From: Rhodoferax sp. OV413
GTDB lineage: Bacteria; Pseudomonadota; Gammaproteobacteria; Burkholderiales; Burkholderiaceae_C
Length of the DNA stretch: 64,000 nucleotides
Direction of reading: 5' to 3'
Assembly (NCBI RefSeq): GCF_900104385.1
Contig: NZ_FNJA01000003.1
Location: 248,001-312,000, forward strand
A model generated the notes under the pieces. It was not told the DNA's origin. It saw only the letters and a program-made list of their open reading frames with translations, and ran no database searches. Positions 50,430 through 60,485 of the stretch are shown in pieces. Both the position numbers and the translations under genes were made by a program. Positions within the stretch are counted from its first letter, which is position 1; every line of letters begins with the position of its first letter.

Positions 50430-51175
50430 AGGGCTTGCAAGTCCATCATCAATTGCCGCGTATGCAGCGTTGCCATGCCGCAATGGTAGTGCAGCACGGC
50501 GCGCAGCTGGGGCTTCAGCCCGTTCAACACCTCGGCGCAGGCACGCAAGGTGGCAGTAAAGGGTGCGCCCGGCTGCAGCGACTGTTGTAGCGAGGTCCAT
50601 TGCGCGCCGCTGAGGCTGGCGCGGTCGTCGGCCTGGCTTTGCCGCAAGCCGCCTTCGGCCACCAAGCTGTAGCGGCCTTCGGGCTGCAGGGGCTCAAAAG
50701 TCATGGTTTGCACATCCAGCAGGGGCAGCAGGCCGATCTCGCGCAGCAGCAGCAGCTCAAACGCCCGCAGCGCGGGTTGCAGCGCTTCGCCATGTTCGGA
50801 GGCCAGCACCTGCACCGCAACGCCGTAGGCATCGAATAAAGCCGTATGCGGGTCATCGCGCGCCAACAGGCGCATCAGCAGCTCGTTCAGGTAATAGCCG
50901 GACAGCAGCGCATCGCCGGTCGGCATCACATGGCCACCCACCCATTCGGCGGCTTTGAGGTTGCGGATTTCCGCATCGCCGCCAAACGAGAGTCGCAGGG
51001 GTTGCAGCGGCAGCAGGATGGGGCGGAAGTTGGAGGTCGGCTTCTTCACCCCCTTGGCCACAATCGCCATGCGGCCGTGGTGGCGGGTGAAGACCTCCAG
51101 AATCAAGCTGGACTCGCTCCAGTCGTAGCGGTGCAGTACGTAAGCAGGCTCGTCATGGAAGCGTTTTGACGCCAC
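50426..51175 (-). CDS. recO: DNA repair protein RecO
   Basis: 249 residues with an N-terminal OB fold ([38 protein letters not shown]) followed by the helical domain ([14 protein letters not shown]). RecO works with RecR to load RecA and anneal strands. It lies 3 bp after era and overlaps pdxJ by 4 bp. The usual C-terminal zinc cysteines are not evident, as in many beta-proteobacterial forms. Confidence 0.95.
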   Translation of the reverse strand: MASKRFHDEPAYVLHRYDWSESSLILEVFTRHHGRMAIVAKGVKKPTSNFRPILLPLQPLRLSFGGDAEIRNLKAAEWVGGHVMPTGDALLSGYYLNELLMRLLARDDPHTALFDAYGVAVQVLASEHGEALQPALRAFELLLLREIGLLPLLDVQTMTFEPLQPEGRYSLVAEGGLRQSQADDRASLSGAQWTSLQQSLQPGAPFTATLRACAEVLNGLKPQLRAVLHYHCGMATLHTRQLMMDLQAL

Positions 51176-51178
51176 GAA

Positions 51179-52201
51179 TCACTCGTAGCCAAAGGAGCGG
51201 ACTCTTGCCTCGTCGTCGGCCCAGCCGGAACGCACTTTCACCCAGACTTCGATGAACACCTTGGCGTCCATCAGTTTTTCGAGTTCGACGCGGGTTTCCA
51301 TGCCGATGCGCTTGATGCGCTCGCCCTTGTCGCCGATCACCATGGCCTTGTGGCCATCGCGCTCGACCACGATGGTGGCGGCAATCTTCAGCAGGCGCTT
51401 CTGGCCTTTGCGGGCCGGTGGCTCTTCTTCGAATTTGTCGATGATGACGGTCGAGGTGTAGGGCAGCTCGTCGCCGGTCAAGCGGAACAGCTTTTCGCGC
51501 ACGGTTTCGGCAGCCTGGAACTTCTCGCTGCGGTCGGTGAGTTCGTCCTCGGCATACCACCAGCCCTGCTCGGGCAGGTACTTGGCGCAGATGGCGAACA
51601 GGCGCTCCACATCCTTGGCGTTCTTGGCCGACATGGGCACGAATTCGGCGAACTTGTGACGCTCCTGCATGGTTTGCAGCCAGGGCGCGATCTCAGCGCG
51701 GCGGTGCACGTTGTCCAGCTTGTTGGCGATCAGCAGCACCGGGATGTCTTGCTTCAGCAGCGACAACACCTTGGCATCAGCCAAAGTGAAGCTGCCGGCC
51801 TCGACTACGAACAGGATCAGGTCCACATCGCCGACAGCGCCCAGCACCGTCTTGTTCAGCGAGCGGTTCAGCGCGTTGTTGTGGTGGGTCTGGAAGCCGG
51901 GGGTGTCGACGAACACGAATTGGGTGTTGTCACGGGTGCGGATGCCGGTGATGCGGTGCCGCGTGGTCTGGGCCTTGCGCGAGGTGATGCTGATCTTCTG
52001 GCCCACCACGGCATTCAGCAGGGTGGACTTGCCGACGTTGGGCTTGCCGACGATGGCGACCAAGCCGCAACGCTGGCCGGTGGAGTCACCACCGGGGGCC
52101 AATTTTTTCAGCCCAGCCAGCATGCCTTCCAGGGAAGACTGATCGTCTGGCACATCCGACAGTTCAGTCACGGGGGGGGTATTCGGGGTAGTTGCAGTCA
52201 T
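51179..52201 (-). CDS. era: GTPase Era
   Basis: 340 residues, about 40 longer than E. coli Era because of an N-terminal extension with no recognised motif. [10 protein letters not shown] (G1), DTPGFQTHH (G3) and NKLDNV (G4) are intact, and the C-terminus is a KH domain ([16 protein letters not shown]). It helps mature 16S rRNA and the 30S subunit. It is 10 bp after rnc and 3 bp before recO. Confidence 0.97.
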   Translation of the reverse strand: MTATTPNTPPVTELSDVPDDQSSLEGMLAGLKKLAPGGDSTGQRCGLVAIVGKPNVGKSTLLNAVVGQKISITSRKAQTTRHRITGIRTRDNTQFVFVDTPGFQTHHNNALNRSLNKTVLGAVGDVDLILFVVEAGSFTLADAKVLSLLKQDIPVLLIANKLDNVHRRAEIAPWLQTMQERHKFAEFVPMSAKNAKDVERLFAICAKYLPEQGWWYAEDELTDRSEKFQAAETVREKLFRLTGDELPYTSTVIIDKFEEEPPARKGQKRLLKIAATIVVERDGHKAMVIGDKGERIKRIGMETRVELEKLMDAKVFIEVWVKVRSGWADDEARVRSFGYE

Positions 52202-52211
52202 GGGAGAGCTT

Positions 52212-52898
52212 TCACGGCGACGGCTTGAGATTCAGTTTTACCAGCATGGCAGCGGCCGCCGCCTGTTCGCCAGCGCGGCGCGAGCCGCCAATGCCGCGCT
52301 CGGTTTGGCCGAGCTCAACAATTTCACATTCGACATCGAAGGTCTGCCGGTGGGCAGCCCCCAGGGTGCTGACCACGCGGTAGGCGGGTACTTTCATTTT
52401 GCGACCCTGCAGCCACTCCTGCAACTCGGTTTTCGGGTCTTTGCCGATGGCCTGCATCTGCGGGTTGATTTCCACCGCCTTGAACAGGCGCTGGACCAGG
52501 GCTTCTGCTGCCCCATAGCCGGCATCCAGATACACCGCGCCAATCACGGCTTCCAGGGCATCGGCCAGGATGGAGGGACGCTTCTGCCCGCCAGAACGGG
52601 CTTCGCCCTCTCCCAGACGCAGCACGCTGGGCAGATCCAGCCCAACGGCGAGCTGGTGCAAGGTGTCTTGCTTGACCATATTCGCGCGGACGCGGGACAG
52701 ATCACCTTCGGGCAGATCCTTCAGCCGGGTGTAGAGCATGCCCGCGACGGACAGATTCAGGACCGAATCCCCCAGGAACTCCAGCCGCTCGTTGTGGTCG
52801 CTTGAGAAGCTGCGGTGGGTGGTGGCACGCACCAGCAGCTTGCTATCGGAAAAAACATGCTGCAGTCGTTGCTGCAGTGCTAACAGGCCATCGTTCAC
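52212..52898 (-). CDS. rnc: Ribonuclease III
   Basis: 228 residues. [18 protein letters not shown] is the catalytic signature; [18 protein letters not shown] holds further metal-binding acids; the C-terminus is the double-stranded RNA-binding domain ([18 protein letters not shown]). It processes rRNA precursors and other structured RNA. It starts 1 bp after the DUF4845 protein gene. Confidence 0.98.
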   Translation of the reverse strand: MNDGLLALQQRLQHVFSDSKLLVRATTHRSFSSDHNERLEFLGDSVLNLSVAGMLYTRLKDLPEGDLSRVRANMVKQDTLHQLAVGLDLPSVLRLGEGEARSGGQKRPSILADALEAVIGAVYLDAGYGAAEALVQRLFKAVEINPQMQAIGKDPKTELQEWLQGRKMKVPAYRVVSTLGAAHRQTFDVECEIVELGQTERGIGGSRRAGEQAAAAAMLVKLNLKPSP

Positions 52899-52899
52899 G

Positions 52900-53253
52900 C
52901 TATTTGCTGGACCCGGTGTACTTGATCAGCAAATACGCAGGGCCGACCAGCTCGATTTCTTTGTTGTAAGCCACCTTGACCACGACTTTCTCGCCGTTCT
53001 TGGTGACTTCGAGGTCTTTGCCGGACACCGACGAAATATCGTCAATGGTGGCAGCCTTGTCGAAAATAGCGCGCACTTCGGGCACGGTATTGCCGCTCTG
53101 GGCTTTGTTCAGCGCTTTCAAAATCGCCTGGTGTTCGATCACGGTAGGCACCAGCTTGGCGCCCACGACGAACACCGAGACGATCAGCGCTGCGGTCAGC
53201 ACCAGCCCAATGAAAGACAGGCCGCGTTGTTTGGATTTGAGAGGATGTTTCAT
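52900..53253 (-). CDS. DUF4845-type membrane protein
   Basis: 117 residues. A short basic N-terminus is followed by a single membrane helix (LSFIGLVLTAALIVSVFVVGA), with the GLSFIGL entry resembling a pilin-like processing region, then a small periplasmic domain. The gene is regularly found between lepB and rnc in beta- and gamma-proteobacteria. Its function is unknown. Confidence 0.9.
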   Translation of the reverse strand: MKHPLKSKQRGLSFIGLVLTAALIVSVFVVGAKLVPTVIEHQAILKALNKAQSGNTVPEVRAIFDKAATIDDISSVSGKDLEVTKNGEKVVVKVAYNKEIELVGPAYLLIKYTGSSK

Positions 53254-53279
53254 GCTATGTCCTTGCGTGCTGTGTCAGG

Positions 53280-54245
53280 CTAGTTGAATGCACCAATGCG
53301 CTTGAGGCTTCCGAAATTCATCCAGACAAAGAAGGCCTTGCCCACGATGTTCTTGTCCGGCACGAAGCCCCAGTAGCGCGAATCGAGCGAATTGTCGCGG
53401 TTGTCGCCCATCATGAAGTACTGGCCTTCGGGCACTTTGCAGACCACGCCTTCGACGCTGTACTGGCAGTTCTTGCGGAACGCAAAATCGTCGGCGCCCT
53501 GCACGAAGGCCGGACGGTCGTCGTCATTCAGCAGACGGTGCGGCTTGTCGCCGAGCTTTTCTTCAAACTGCTTGAAGTAGCGCATTTGGTCTTCATCAAA
53601 GAAGTCGGGCAAGGCCGTGGTGTCGATCACCTTGCCATTGACGGTCAGGCGCTTGTTTATGTAGGCCACTTCGTCACCCGGCACGCCAACCACCCGCTTG
53701 ATGTAGTCCAGGCTGGGCTTAGGGGGGTAACGGAACACCATCACATCACCACGCTGGGGCGGCGTGCCGTCAGTGATCTTGGTGTTGAGCACCGGCAGGC
53801 GCACACCGTAGTGGAATTTGTTCACCAGGATCAGATCGCCCACCAGCAGAGTGGGAATCATCGAACCGGACGGGATCTTGAACGGCTCAAACAAGAAGGA
53901 ACGCAGCAGAAACACCGCCACGATGACCGGGAACAGGCCGGCCGTCCAGTCCAGCCACCAGGGTTGCATCAGCAAGCGCGCCTGGGCGTCGGGCACTACC
54001 TGGTCGACCTGGGTAATACCCATTTTCTTGAGCTCCGCCAGGCGCAACTCAGAGGCTTTTTCGAGATCCAAAGCCGCCTGCTTGCGGCGCGGCAGGAAAT
54101 AGAACTTCTCGGCCAACCAGTACAGGCCGGTAACCAGGGTTGCCAAAAACAGCAGCAGGGCAAAATTCCCTTCCAGCAGTCCCATGTACCAGGCGCCTCC
54201 GTAACCTACAAAAGCCGCCAAAATCATCGCCGTCAAAACTTGCAT
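53280..54245 (-). CDS. lepB: Signal peptidase I
   Basis: 321 residues from the ATG at 54245. Two membrane helices lie in the first 60 residues, and a further one precedes the catalytic part. PSGSMIPTLLVGDLILVNKF contains the nucleophile serine, and YIKRVVGVPGD the general-base lysine. It cuts Sec and Tat signal peptides. Its start overlaps the lepA stop (TGATG). Confidence 0.97.
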   Translation of the reverse strand: MQVLTAMILAAFVGYGGAWYMGLLEGNFALLLFLATLVTGLYWLAEKFYFLPRRKQAALDLEKASELRLAELKKMGITQVDQVVPDAQARLLMQPWWLDWTAGLFPVIVAVFLLRSFLFEPFKIPSGSMIPTLLVGDLILVNKFHYGVRLPVLNTKITDGTPPQRGDVMVFRYPPKPSLDYIKRVVGVPGDEVAYINKRLTVNGKVIDTTALPDFFDEDQMRYFKQFEEKLGDKPHRLLNDDDRPAFVQGADDFAFRKNCQYSVEGVVCKVPEGQYFMMGDNRDNSLDSRYWGFVPDKNIVGKAFFVWMNFGSLKRIGAFN

Positions 54246-56053
54246 CAATCTTCCACCTGGAGAATAGCCAAAAACGCCTCTTGCGGCACTTCGACGGAGC
54301 CGATTTGCTTCATGCGTTTTTTACCGGCCTTTTGTTTTTCGAGAAGTTTCTTCTTGCGCGAAATATCGCCGCCATAGCACTTGGCGATCACGTTCTTGCG
54401 CAGCGCTTTGATTGTCTCACGCGCAATAATGCCGGAACCAATAGCCGCCTGGATGGCCACGTCGAACTGCTGGCGCGAAATAATCTCACGCATTTTGGCC
54501 ACCACGGCCCGGCCCCGGTACTGGGACTGGCTACGGTGCACGATGATGGACAGCGCATCGACCTTCTCGCTGTTGAGCAAAATGTCGACCTTCACCACAT
54601 CGGCCGCGCGATACTCTTTGAACTCGTAGTCCATCGAGGCATAGCCGCGGCTCACCGATTTGAGCTTGTCAAAGAAATCGAGCACGATCTCGGCCAGCGG
54701 CATCTCATAGGTCAGCACGACCTGGCGGCCCTTGTAGGCCATGTTCATCTGCACGCCACGCTTCTGGTTCGCCAGCGTCATCACCACGCCGACATACTCT
54801 TGCGGCATGTACAGGTGCACGGTGACGATAGGTTCGCGGATTTCCTCCATGCGGCTGGAATCCGGCATCTTGGAGGGGTTTTCCACCATGGTGATGGTGC
54901 CGTCGGAGCGCGCCACCTGGTAGACCACGCTGGGCGCGGTGGTGATCAGGTCCTGGTCGAATTCACGCTCCAAGCGCTCCTGCACGATCTCCATGTGCAG
55001 CAGGCCCAAAAAGCCGCAACGGAAACCGAAACCCAGTGCTTGCGAAACTTCGGGCTCGTAGTGCAGCGATGCATCGTTCAGCTTGAGCTTTTCCAGCGCG
55101 TCGCGCAGCGAGTCGTACTCGCTGGCCTCGGTCGGGTACAGACCGGCAAACACCTGGGGCTGGATTTCCTTGAAACCCGGCAAGGCCTCGGCGGCCGGAC
55201 CGGCATTGTTGGGCAGCTTTTTTTCCAGGGTGACGGTATCGCCCACCTTGGCCGCTTGCAGCTCCTTGATGCCCGCGATGATGAAGCCCACCTCGCCGGC
55301 CTCCAGCGATTGACGCACTTCGGTAGCCGGCGTGAACACGCCCAGGTTGTCGGCGTTGTAGACCGCACCCGAGGCCATCATCTTTATGCGCTCGCCCTTG
55401 CCCAAACGGCCATCAACCATCCGCACCAACATCACCACACCGACGTAGGAGTCAAACCAGCTGTCGATGATCATGGCACGCAAGGGCGCATCCGGATTGC
55501 CCTTGGGCGCCGGCACCTTGGCCACGATGGCCTCCAAAATATCGTCAATACCTAAACCCGTTTTCGCCGAACAGGGAATGGCATCGGTCGCATCGATACC
55601 GATCACATCCTCGATTTCAGCCCGGGCGTTGTCGGGATCTGCATTCGGCAAATCTATCTTGTTCAGTACGGGCATCACCTCGACGCCGAGGTCGAGTGCT
55701 GTATAGCAATTGGCCACGGTTTGGGCTTCCACGCCCTGGCTGGCATCGACCACCAGCAAAGCGCCTTCACACGCAGACAGCGAGCGACTCACCTCGTACG
55801 AGAAGTCCACATGGCCGGGCGTATCGATCAAATTCAGGTTGTAAATCTGACCATCCTTGGCCTTGTAATGCAGCGCTGCCGTCTGTGCCTTGATAGTTAT
55901 CCCACGCTCTTTTTCGATGTCCATCGAGTCGAGCACCTGGGCCTCCATTTCGCGTTCGGCCAGGCCGCCGCAGCGCTGAATCAAGCGGTCTGCCAGCGTG
56001 GATTTGCCATGGTCAATGTGCGCAATGATGGAGAAATTTCTGATGTGATTCAT
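54245..56053 (-). CDS. lepA: Elongation factor 4 (LepA)
   Basis: 602 residues from the ATG at 56053. [19 protein letters not shown] is the G1 loop, [10 protein letters not shown] the effector region, [13 protein letters not shown]3 and [12 protein letters not shown]4; the LepA-specific C-terminal domain ends with [20 protein letters not shown]. It is a ribosome-bound GTPase. It heads the lepA-lepB-DUF4845-rnc-era group. An intrinsic terminator lies only 42 bp upstream of the start. Confidence 0.98.
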   Translation of the reverse strand: MNHIRNFSIIAHIDHGKSTLADRLIQRCGGLAEREMEAQVLDSMDIEKERGITIKAQTAALHYKAKDGQIYNLNLIDTPGHVDFSYEVSRSLSACEGALLVVDASQGVEAQTVANCYTALDLGVEVMPVLNKIDLPNADPDNARAEIEDVIGIDATDAIPCSAKTGLGIDDILEAIVAKVPAPKGNPDAPLRAMIIDSWFDSYVGVVMLVRMVDGRLGKGERIKMMASGAVYNADNLGVFTPATEVRQSLEAGEVGFIIAGIKELQAAKVGDTVTLEKKLPNNAGPAAEALPGFKEIQPQVFAGLYPTEASEYDSLRDALEKLKLNDASLHYEPEVSQALGFGFRCGFLGLLHMEIVQERLEREFDQDLITTAPSVVYQVARSDGTITMVENPSKMPDSSRMEEIREPIVTVHLYMPQEYVGVVMTLANQKRGVQMNMAYKGRQVVLTYEMPLAEIVLDFFDKLKSVSRGYASMDYEFKEYRAADVVKVDILLNSEKVDALSIIVHRSQSQYRGRAVVAKMREIISRQQFDVAIQAAIGSGIIARETIKALRKNVIAKCYGGDISRKKKLLEKQKAGKKRMKQIGSVEVPQEAFLAILQVED

Positions 56054-56095
56054 CAACGGGAAGCTTTAAGTGGTTGAATTAAAAAGACGCAGAAA

Positions 56096-56130
56096 CGAAA
56101 AAAGGGCGCGTCGATAACGAACGCGCCCTG
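56096..56130 (-). terminator. Terminator/attenuator upstream of lepA
   Basis: Perfect 9-bp stem (56103-56111 and 56121-56129) with a 9-nt loop, followed on the minus strand by a run of six or more T. It would stop a transcript 42 bp before lepA. With the TACAAT element it could define an RNA of about 65 nt, acting as an attenuator or small RNA. Confidence 0.7.
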
Positions 56131-56499
56131 AACCAACAATCTTTGGCAACTGCGATAGCTGGAACTTCATTGTAGGCAAAAAGGCGGCTTAGCAAAGCCC
56201 GCACACTGGCGCAGGTCAGGCGTTGCAAGGCCACAACAGGAATCTTATGCACAACTTATTAACAGCATCGGTGGATAGGTTTCTGGACAACTTGTGGATC
56301 GCCTGTGCACCGCACGGCTTCGTCCCGCATTGTGGTTTCCAGCATTTTTGATATGTCCAAAACCTATAGAGCGCGCGTTGGATTCTATCCAAAATCGTTA
56401 CTAGACGATTTTGAAGTTAGTAATCACAAACATAGAAGCCGCATTTTTAGGCTGCAAGAAATTTTTGTGACACCGGTTTTAGGGGATTTGTAATTCGCC

Positions 56500-56534
56500 A
56501 AAAGCCCCAAATCCGACTCGGAAGGGGGGCTTTT
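56500..56534 (-). terminator. Terminator after mucD
   Basis: AAAAGCCCC (56500-56508) pairs with GGGGCTTTT (56526-56534) around a 17-nt loop; on the minus strand the stem ends in TTTT. It follows the mucD stop by 15 bp and ends the rpoE-mucD transcript. Confidence 0.8.
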
Positions 56535-56549
56535 AAACGGTGCGCGCGC

Positions 56550-58019
56550 TTATTTGGCCGGCCGTATCAACGCATACTGCGCCCATTCGCCACGGCGGAA
56601 CAACAGGTTTACAGGCTTGGATTTGTCCATTTTGGCAACGGCGGCCTCGAATTCCTTGACGTTATTGACCTCGGTATTGGCAATCGCCACGATCACATCG
56701 CCTTCCTTGACGCCCGCACGGGCAGCACCTTCGGTCGCGCTGTCCACCTTGACGCCGCCCTTGATCTTCAGCTCTTTCTTCTGCGCATCGCTGAGTTCAC
56801 TCACCGCCAAACCCAGCAATTGACCAGCAGACGAGGCCTTGGGCTTGTCTTCTTTGGAGGAGGCCTTCTTGACGGGCTTGTCGTCTTCAATCTCGGCGAT
56901 CAGCACATTCAGGTCTTTGGAAGCACCGCGGCGGAACACGGTCAGGCTGCTTTTAGTGCCGGGCTTGGTATTGCCCACTAGGCGGGGCAAGTCCGACGAT
57001 TTCTCGATCGCCTTGCCGTCGAATTTGGTGATGATGTCGCCGGCCTCGACGCCGGCTTTTTCAGCGGGAGAACCGGTTTCCACACCGCGTACAAATGCGC
57101 CCTGGGCCTTGCCCAAGCCCACCGACTCCGCGACTTCCTTCGACACCGATTCAATCTGCACGCCGATACGGCCGCGCGACACGCGACCGGAGACCCGCAG
57201 CTGCTCGCTCACGCGGGTCGCCTCGTCGATCGGGATGGCAAACGAGATACCCATGAAGCCACCCGAGCGGGAGTAAATCTGGCTGTTGATGCCCACCACT
57301 TCACCGCGCATATTGATCAGCGGACCACCCGAGTTGCCGGGATTGATGGCCACATCGGTCTGGATGAACGACAGATAGTCGCCCGTATCGCGCTGTTTGG
57401 CGCTGACGATGCCCGCTGTGACGGTGTTCTCGAGGCCGAACGGCGAACCAATCGCCATCACCCATTCACCCACTTTGAGGCGGCCCACATCGCCTACCTT
57501 CACCGCGGGTAGGCCGGTGGCGTCGATCTTGACCACGGCCACATCGCTGCGCTTGTCATAGCCCATAATCTTGGCCTTGAATTCGCGCTTGTCGGTCAGG
57601 GTCACGATTACTTCGTCTGCACCCTCCACCACATGGGCATTGGTCATGATCAGACCGTCGGAACTCAGGATGAAGCCTGATCCCACGCCGCGCGGGGTTT
57701 CTTCTTCGGGCTGCTGTTGCGGCTTGGGCTGGCGCGGGGACTGGCGCGGCACATTCGGCACGGGCACGCCAAAGCGTTTGAAGAACTCCAGCATGTCTTC
57801 GTCAATGCCATTGCCGGCAGCCGCCTGGCTGGAGACCTTTTCCAGCGTGCGGATGTTCACCACCGATGGGCCGACCTGCTCGACCAGATCGGTGAAGTCG
57901 GGCAAGGTTCGGGTTTGCGCCGACACCGGCGAAACAGGGACCAGCATCCCAACAGAAATGACAGCCATGGAGCAGGCCACAGCATAGGAACGCATATTCT
58001 TCAAACTGAGTTGAAACAT
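56550..58019 (-). CDS. mucD: Periplasmic serine protease MucD/DegP-like
   Basis: 489 residues from the ATG at 58019; a frame 8 codons longer and an ATG at 57995 also exist. A signal peptide (AVACSMAVISVGMLVPVSPVSA) leads to the trypsin-like domain with His in TNAHVVEGADEV, Asp in RSDVAVVKI and Ser in GNSGGPLINM, then two PDZ domains (about 280-370 and 400-485). It degrades misfolded envelope proteins and dampens RpoE signalling. It ends the rpoE-rseA-rseB-mucD group. Confidence 0.95.
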   Translation of the reverse strand: MFQLSLKNMRSYAVACSMAVISVGMLVPVSPVSAQTRTLPDFTDLVEQVGPSVVNIRTLEKVSSQAAAGNGIDEDMLEFFKRFGVPVPNVPRQSPRQPKPQQQPEEETPRGVGSGFILSSDGLIMTNAHVVEGADEVIVTLTDKREFKAKIMGYDKRSDVAVVKIDATGLPAVKVGDVGRLKVGEWVMAIGSPFGLENTVTAGIVSAKQRDTGDYLSFIQTDVAINPGNSGGPLINMRGEVVGINSQIYSRSGGFMGISFAIPIDEATRVSEQLRVSGRVSRGRIGVQIESVSKEVAESVGLGKAQGAFVRGVETGSPAEKAGVEAGDIITKFDGKAIEKSSDLPRLVGNTKPGTKSSLTVFRRGASKDLNVLIAEIEDDKPVKKASSKEDKPKASSAGQLLGLAVSELSDAQKKELKIKGGVKVDSATEGAARAGVKEGDVIVAIANTEVNNVKEFEAAVAKMDKSKPVNLLFRRGEWAQYALIRPAK

Positions 58020-58076
58020 CGTCGTGCTTTCTTCAAAAACCAAGAGAGAAAAACAGAGAAATAGTCGGGCCTGCGC

Positions 58077-59108
58077 TTACTTCTTGCGCTCAAGCCCATG
58101 GGCAAATGCTTTGAGGGTCGCCTGCGGAACTTCGCCTACGGCGGTCAGCCACCAGTCGCCGATACGGCGGGTCAGCGATTGGGTTGCGCCCATCGCCGTA
58201 CTGCCCTCCTGCAGATGGCGCTGCAACTCGAACGCCTCGACGAACAAAGAGACCGATGCCAGTCCATCCGAGAAAACCCATTGCACCATGCCATCTGCAG
58301 CCGTGCCCGTACCCACCGAGCGCCGGAAGCAGCTCATGGGCTGGAAGCCGGGCACGCCGTTCTTCAGCACCCAGCCTTCCGACAAGGCCGTGGTCTTCAC
58401 CATAGCCGAGGTTTCGACCCGGTAGCCGGCGGTATTGGCCATCATCTGGCCGAGTTTTTCCATCTTCACCGGGGCATCCAGCTGCAGTTCGGAGAACGCG
58501 GCCTGCTCTAGCACCCGGCCCTCTGCATCCAGGGTTTGCAGCTTGACCACCAGGCCGGATTTCTTCTCGCTCCAGATCCGGTAGCCGTAGCGCAAACTGT
58601 CCTTGGGCTTGAGCACCACGACATCGGCATCAAAGCCGGCTACGCGGTCGCTGCCGACCTGCTTGGCGCCGTAGAACGCCGGAATCGCCGAATCGCCGGT
58701 TTGCAAGAGGTTGGGAAACAGGCCCAAAGATTCGCGCGTTTCGGTCACGGCGACCTTGCTCTCCGGCAAAAAGGTGATGACCTGGTCGTTGCGGCGGAAG
58801 ATCGAGCGCGGCGCGCCGGTCAGGGACTCGACCCGCTCCATTTGCTGAGCGCCGTCACAGGCGTGCCAGATGCGCGCACTGGACAGACTGCCGGTACCTG
58901 ACGACACCACAAACGTGCCCACATAGGTACGTTTGCGCGATGCCTCGTGCATACGCATCAACCATTCGCTCACCGTGCGCTCGGCAACCGCAGGCTCGCT
59001 GGACGATGCGACCGGCTGCGCGCGCGCCGTCTGCTGCGCCTGCGCCAACGGCAGCAGCGTCGCCGCGCACAGCGCGGTCAGCAGGACGGTATAGGTTCTA
59101 ACGTGCAT
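58077..59108 (-). CDS. rseB: Sigma-E regulatory protein RseB/MucB
   Basis: 343 residues with a signal peptide (VLLTALCAATLLPLAQAQ). The two domains of MucB/RseB follow: the LolA-like N-terminal lobe (ASRKRTYVGTFVVSSGTG, HACDGAQQMERVESLTG) and the C-terminal lobe (NGVPGFQPMSC). It binds the anti-sigma factor in the periplasm and shields it from proteolysis until envelope stress. It lies 27 bp after rseA. Confidence 0.93.
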   Translation of the reverse strand: MHVRTYTVLLTALCAATLLPLAQAQQTARAQPVASSSEPAVAERTVSEWLMRMHEASRKRTYVGTFVVSSGTGSLSSARIWHACDGAQQMERVESLTGAPRSIFRRNDQVITFLPESKVAVTETRESLGLFPNLLQTGDSAIPAFYGAKQVGSDRVAGFDADVVVLKPKDSLRYGYRIWSEKKSGLVVKLQTLDAEGRVLEQAAFSELQLDAPVKMEKLGQMMANTAGYRVETSAMVKTTALSEGWVLKNGVPGFQPMSCFRRSVGTGTAADGMVQWVFSDGLASVSLFVEAFELQRHLQEGSTAMGATQSLTRRIGDWWLTAVGEVPQATLKAFAHGLERKK

Positions 59109-59135
59109 ATCGCGTGCTTTCCTGGCCTTCTGCCC

Positions 59136-59792
59136 TCAAGGGGCTGGGCTCTCAAAGGTGGCGTTGCGCAGGAAGCCCGCCGGCATCTGCAAGGCCGAAG
59201 TACCGCCCACCTGCTTGTGCGCGGCCATCAAGGCGTCCAGACGTGCATCACGCAGCATCACCTGGGGCTCGGCGCCGGCCAGTGCAACGGTCTGCTGCAC
59301 CTGTGCCACCGGCTCGGTGACCGCCTGGGCCAGCTGCGCCGCAGGCGGCGTAGCACCCAAACCGCCCAGCACATTCCAGCTGACAGCAACGACGGCCACC
59401 AAAGAGGCCAAGCCAGCGACCAGCTTCCAGGCGAAACGTGGTTCATTGGCCGCCACATCCACGGGTGCATTTTCAGCATCAAATACGGCTTCTGCGCTAC
59501 TCGCGTATGCCTTGATAGCTATTAAATTCGCAGCATTCACCATAGGCACCAAAGCAGGCTCTTGCGCCAAGCGGCTCTGGAACCGGGCCAGGAAATCCAT
59601 ATCCCCCGCACATTCGGCGAACTCATTCGAGCGCAGCACATCGCCCACCACGTGGTACGCGTGCCAAGTCGCCTGCGCCTCGGGCTGGTTCGCCACCTGC
59701 TCTACCGCCTGGGCAAAAGCCTCCCCGCGCAGCTGCCCATCGGCCAATGCCGAAAGCGTGTCTTGCGGGTCAAAAGCATGTTCCGTTGCCAT
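59136..59792 (-). CDS. rseA: Anti-sigma-E factor RseA/MucA
   Basis: 218 residues from the ATG at 59792. The cytoplasmic domain starts DTLSALADGQLRGEAF, and HAYHVVGDVLRS is the conserved sigma-binding segment. One membrane helix (KLVAGLASLVAVVAVSWNVL) near 125-145 leads to the periplasmic part. It holds RpoE inactive at the membrane. The region near codons 89-101 (59490-59528) contains AT-rich, repeat-like DNA. Confidence 0.92.
   Translation of the reverse strand: MATEHAFDPQDTLSALADGQLRGEAFAQAVEQVANQPEAQATWHAYHVVGDVLRSNEFAECAGDMDFLARFQSRLAQEPALVPMVNAANLIAIKAYASSAEAVFDAENAPVDVAANEPRFAWKLVAGLASLVAVVAVSWNVLGGLGATPPAAQLAQAVTEPVAQVQQTVALAGAEPQVMLRDARLDALMAAHKQVGGTSALQMPAGFLRNATFESPAP
59490..59528. 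repeat. Possible repeat-derived patch inside rseA
   Basis: On the minus strand AATTTAATAGCTATCAAGG followed by GTAGCGCAG resembles the intergenic palindrome in order and spacing. It is read in frame as NLIAIKAYASSAE, between the sigma-binding domain and the membrane helix. Confidence 0.35.
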
Positions 59793-59840
59793 GTGCGTCA
59801 CCTTGTATCCTGTTACCACGTCTTCAATCTATTGCCTGGC

Positions 59841-60485
59841 TCACCAGCGCTTGCCGGACTGGCTCTCCAGCAAGGGCTTGACCCGCGCTGAAATCGCCTC
59901 CCGGGCCCGAAATATGCGCGACCGCACTGTGCCTATCGGGCACTGCATCATTTCTGCGATGTCTTCGTAGCTCATGCCTTCTATCTCGCGCAAAGTCACC
60001 GCCTGGCGTAAATCTTCGGGCAGAGCCTCCATGGCTTCGTTCACTGCGGTCGAAATCTGCTTGGCTGCCAGCACGGTGTCCGGGGTTTCCGAGCTGGTTG
60101 GTTCGTTTTTCCGGAAGTAAGTTTCATCTTCGTCATCCGAAGGTCGCATCGCGGCCTCAGAGACGGTGGGATCGCGCTTGAAATCCATCAAGGTCTTCTT
60201 GGCGGTGTTGATCGCGATCCGGTACAGCCAGGTATAGAACTGCGCATCGCCGCGGAACTTGGGCAAGGCACGGTAGGCGCGGATAAAGGTTTCCTGGGCA
60301 ATGTCTTCCACCAGGTCCACATCGCGCACCATGCGGCCGATCAGGCGCTGGATACGGCGCTGGTACTTGACCACCAGCAGCCCATAGGCGCGCTGATCCC
60401 CCGCGACCGTGCGCTCGACCAGCATCAGATCGCTATCGGTCGCCGTGGCCGGCGTGGTGAGAACAGGGGGGGGAAGTGAGGTCAT
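59841..60485 (-). CDS. rpoE: RNA polymerase sigma-E factor
   Basis: 214 residues. Region 2 is visible as VEDIAQETFIRAYRALPKF and FYTWLYRIAINTAKK; region 4 as LREIEGMSYEDIAEMMQCPIG. An acidic linker (PSDDEDETYF) joins them. It directs transcription of envelope-stress genes, and is released when RseA is cleaved. It overlaps the upstream small membrane protein gene by 4 bp. Confidence 0.97.
   Translation of the reverse strand: MTSLPPPVLTTPATATDSDLMLVERTVAGDQRAYGLLVVKYQRRIQRLIGRMVRDVDLVEDIAQETFIRAYRALPKFRGDAQFYTWLYRIAINTAKKTLMDFKRDPTVSEAAMRPSDDEDETYFRKNEPTSSETPDTVLAAKQISTAVNEAMEALPEDLRQAVTLREIEGMSYEDIAEMMQCPIGTVRSRIFRAREAISARVKPLLESQSGKRW

Larger units (their letters stand above)
56054..56549. 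other. Intergenic region between mucD and lepA
   Basis: About 500 bp without a convincing gene. On the minus strand it holds, in order, the mucD terminator (56500-56534), AT-rich sequence, three DnaA-box-like octamers near 56243-56299 (including TTATGCACA), a TACAAT -10-like element at 56174-56169, and a strong terminator at 56096-56130 just before lepA. A 62-codon frame on the plus strand (56305-56493) lacks coding character. Confidence 0.6.

Noticed and set aside
56243-56299. Chromosomal replication origin
   Set aside because: DnaA-like boxes are weak and few, and none of the usual origin genes (dnaA, dnaN, gidA, parAB) is in the window.
56305-56493. A 62-codon plus-strand frame in the mucD-lepA gap
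   Set aside because: No ribosome-binding site, atypical composition and no recognisable fold; better explained as non-coding.
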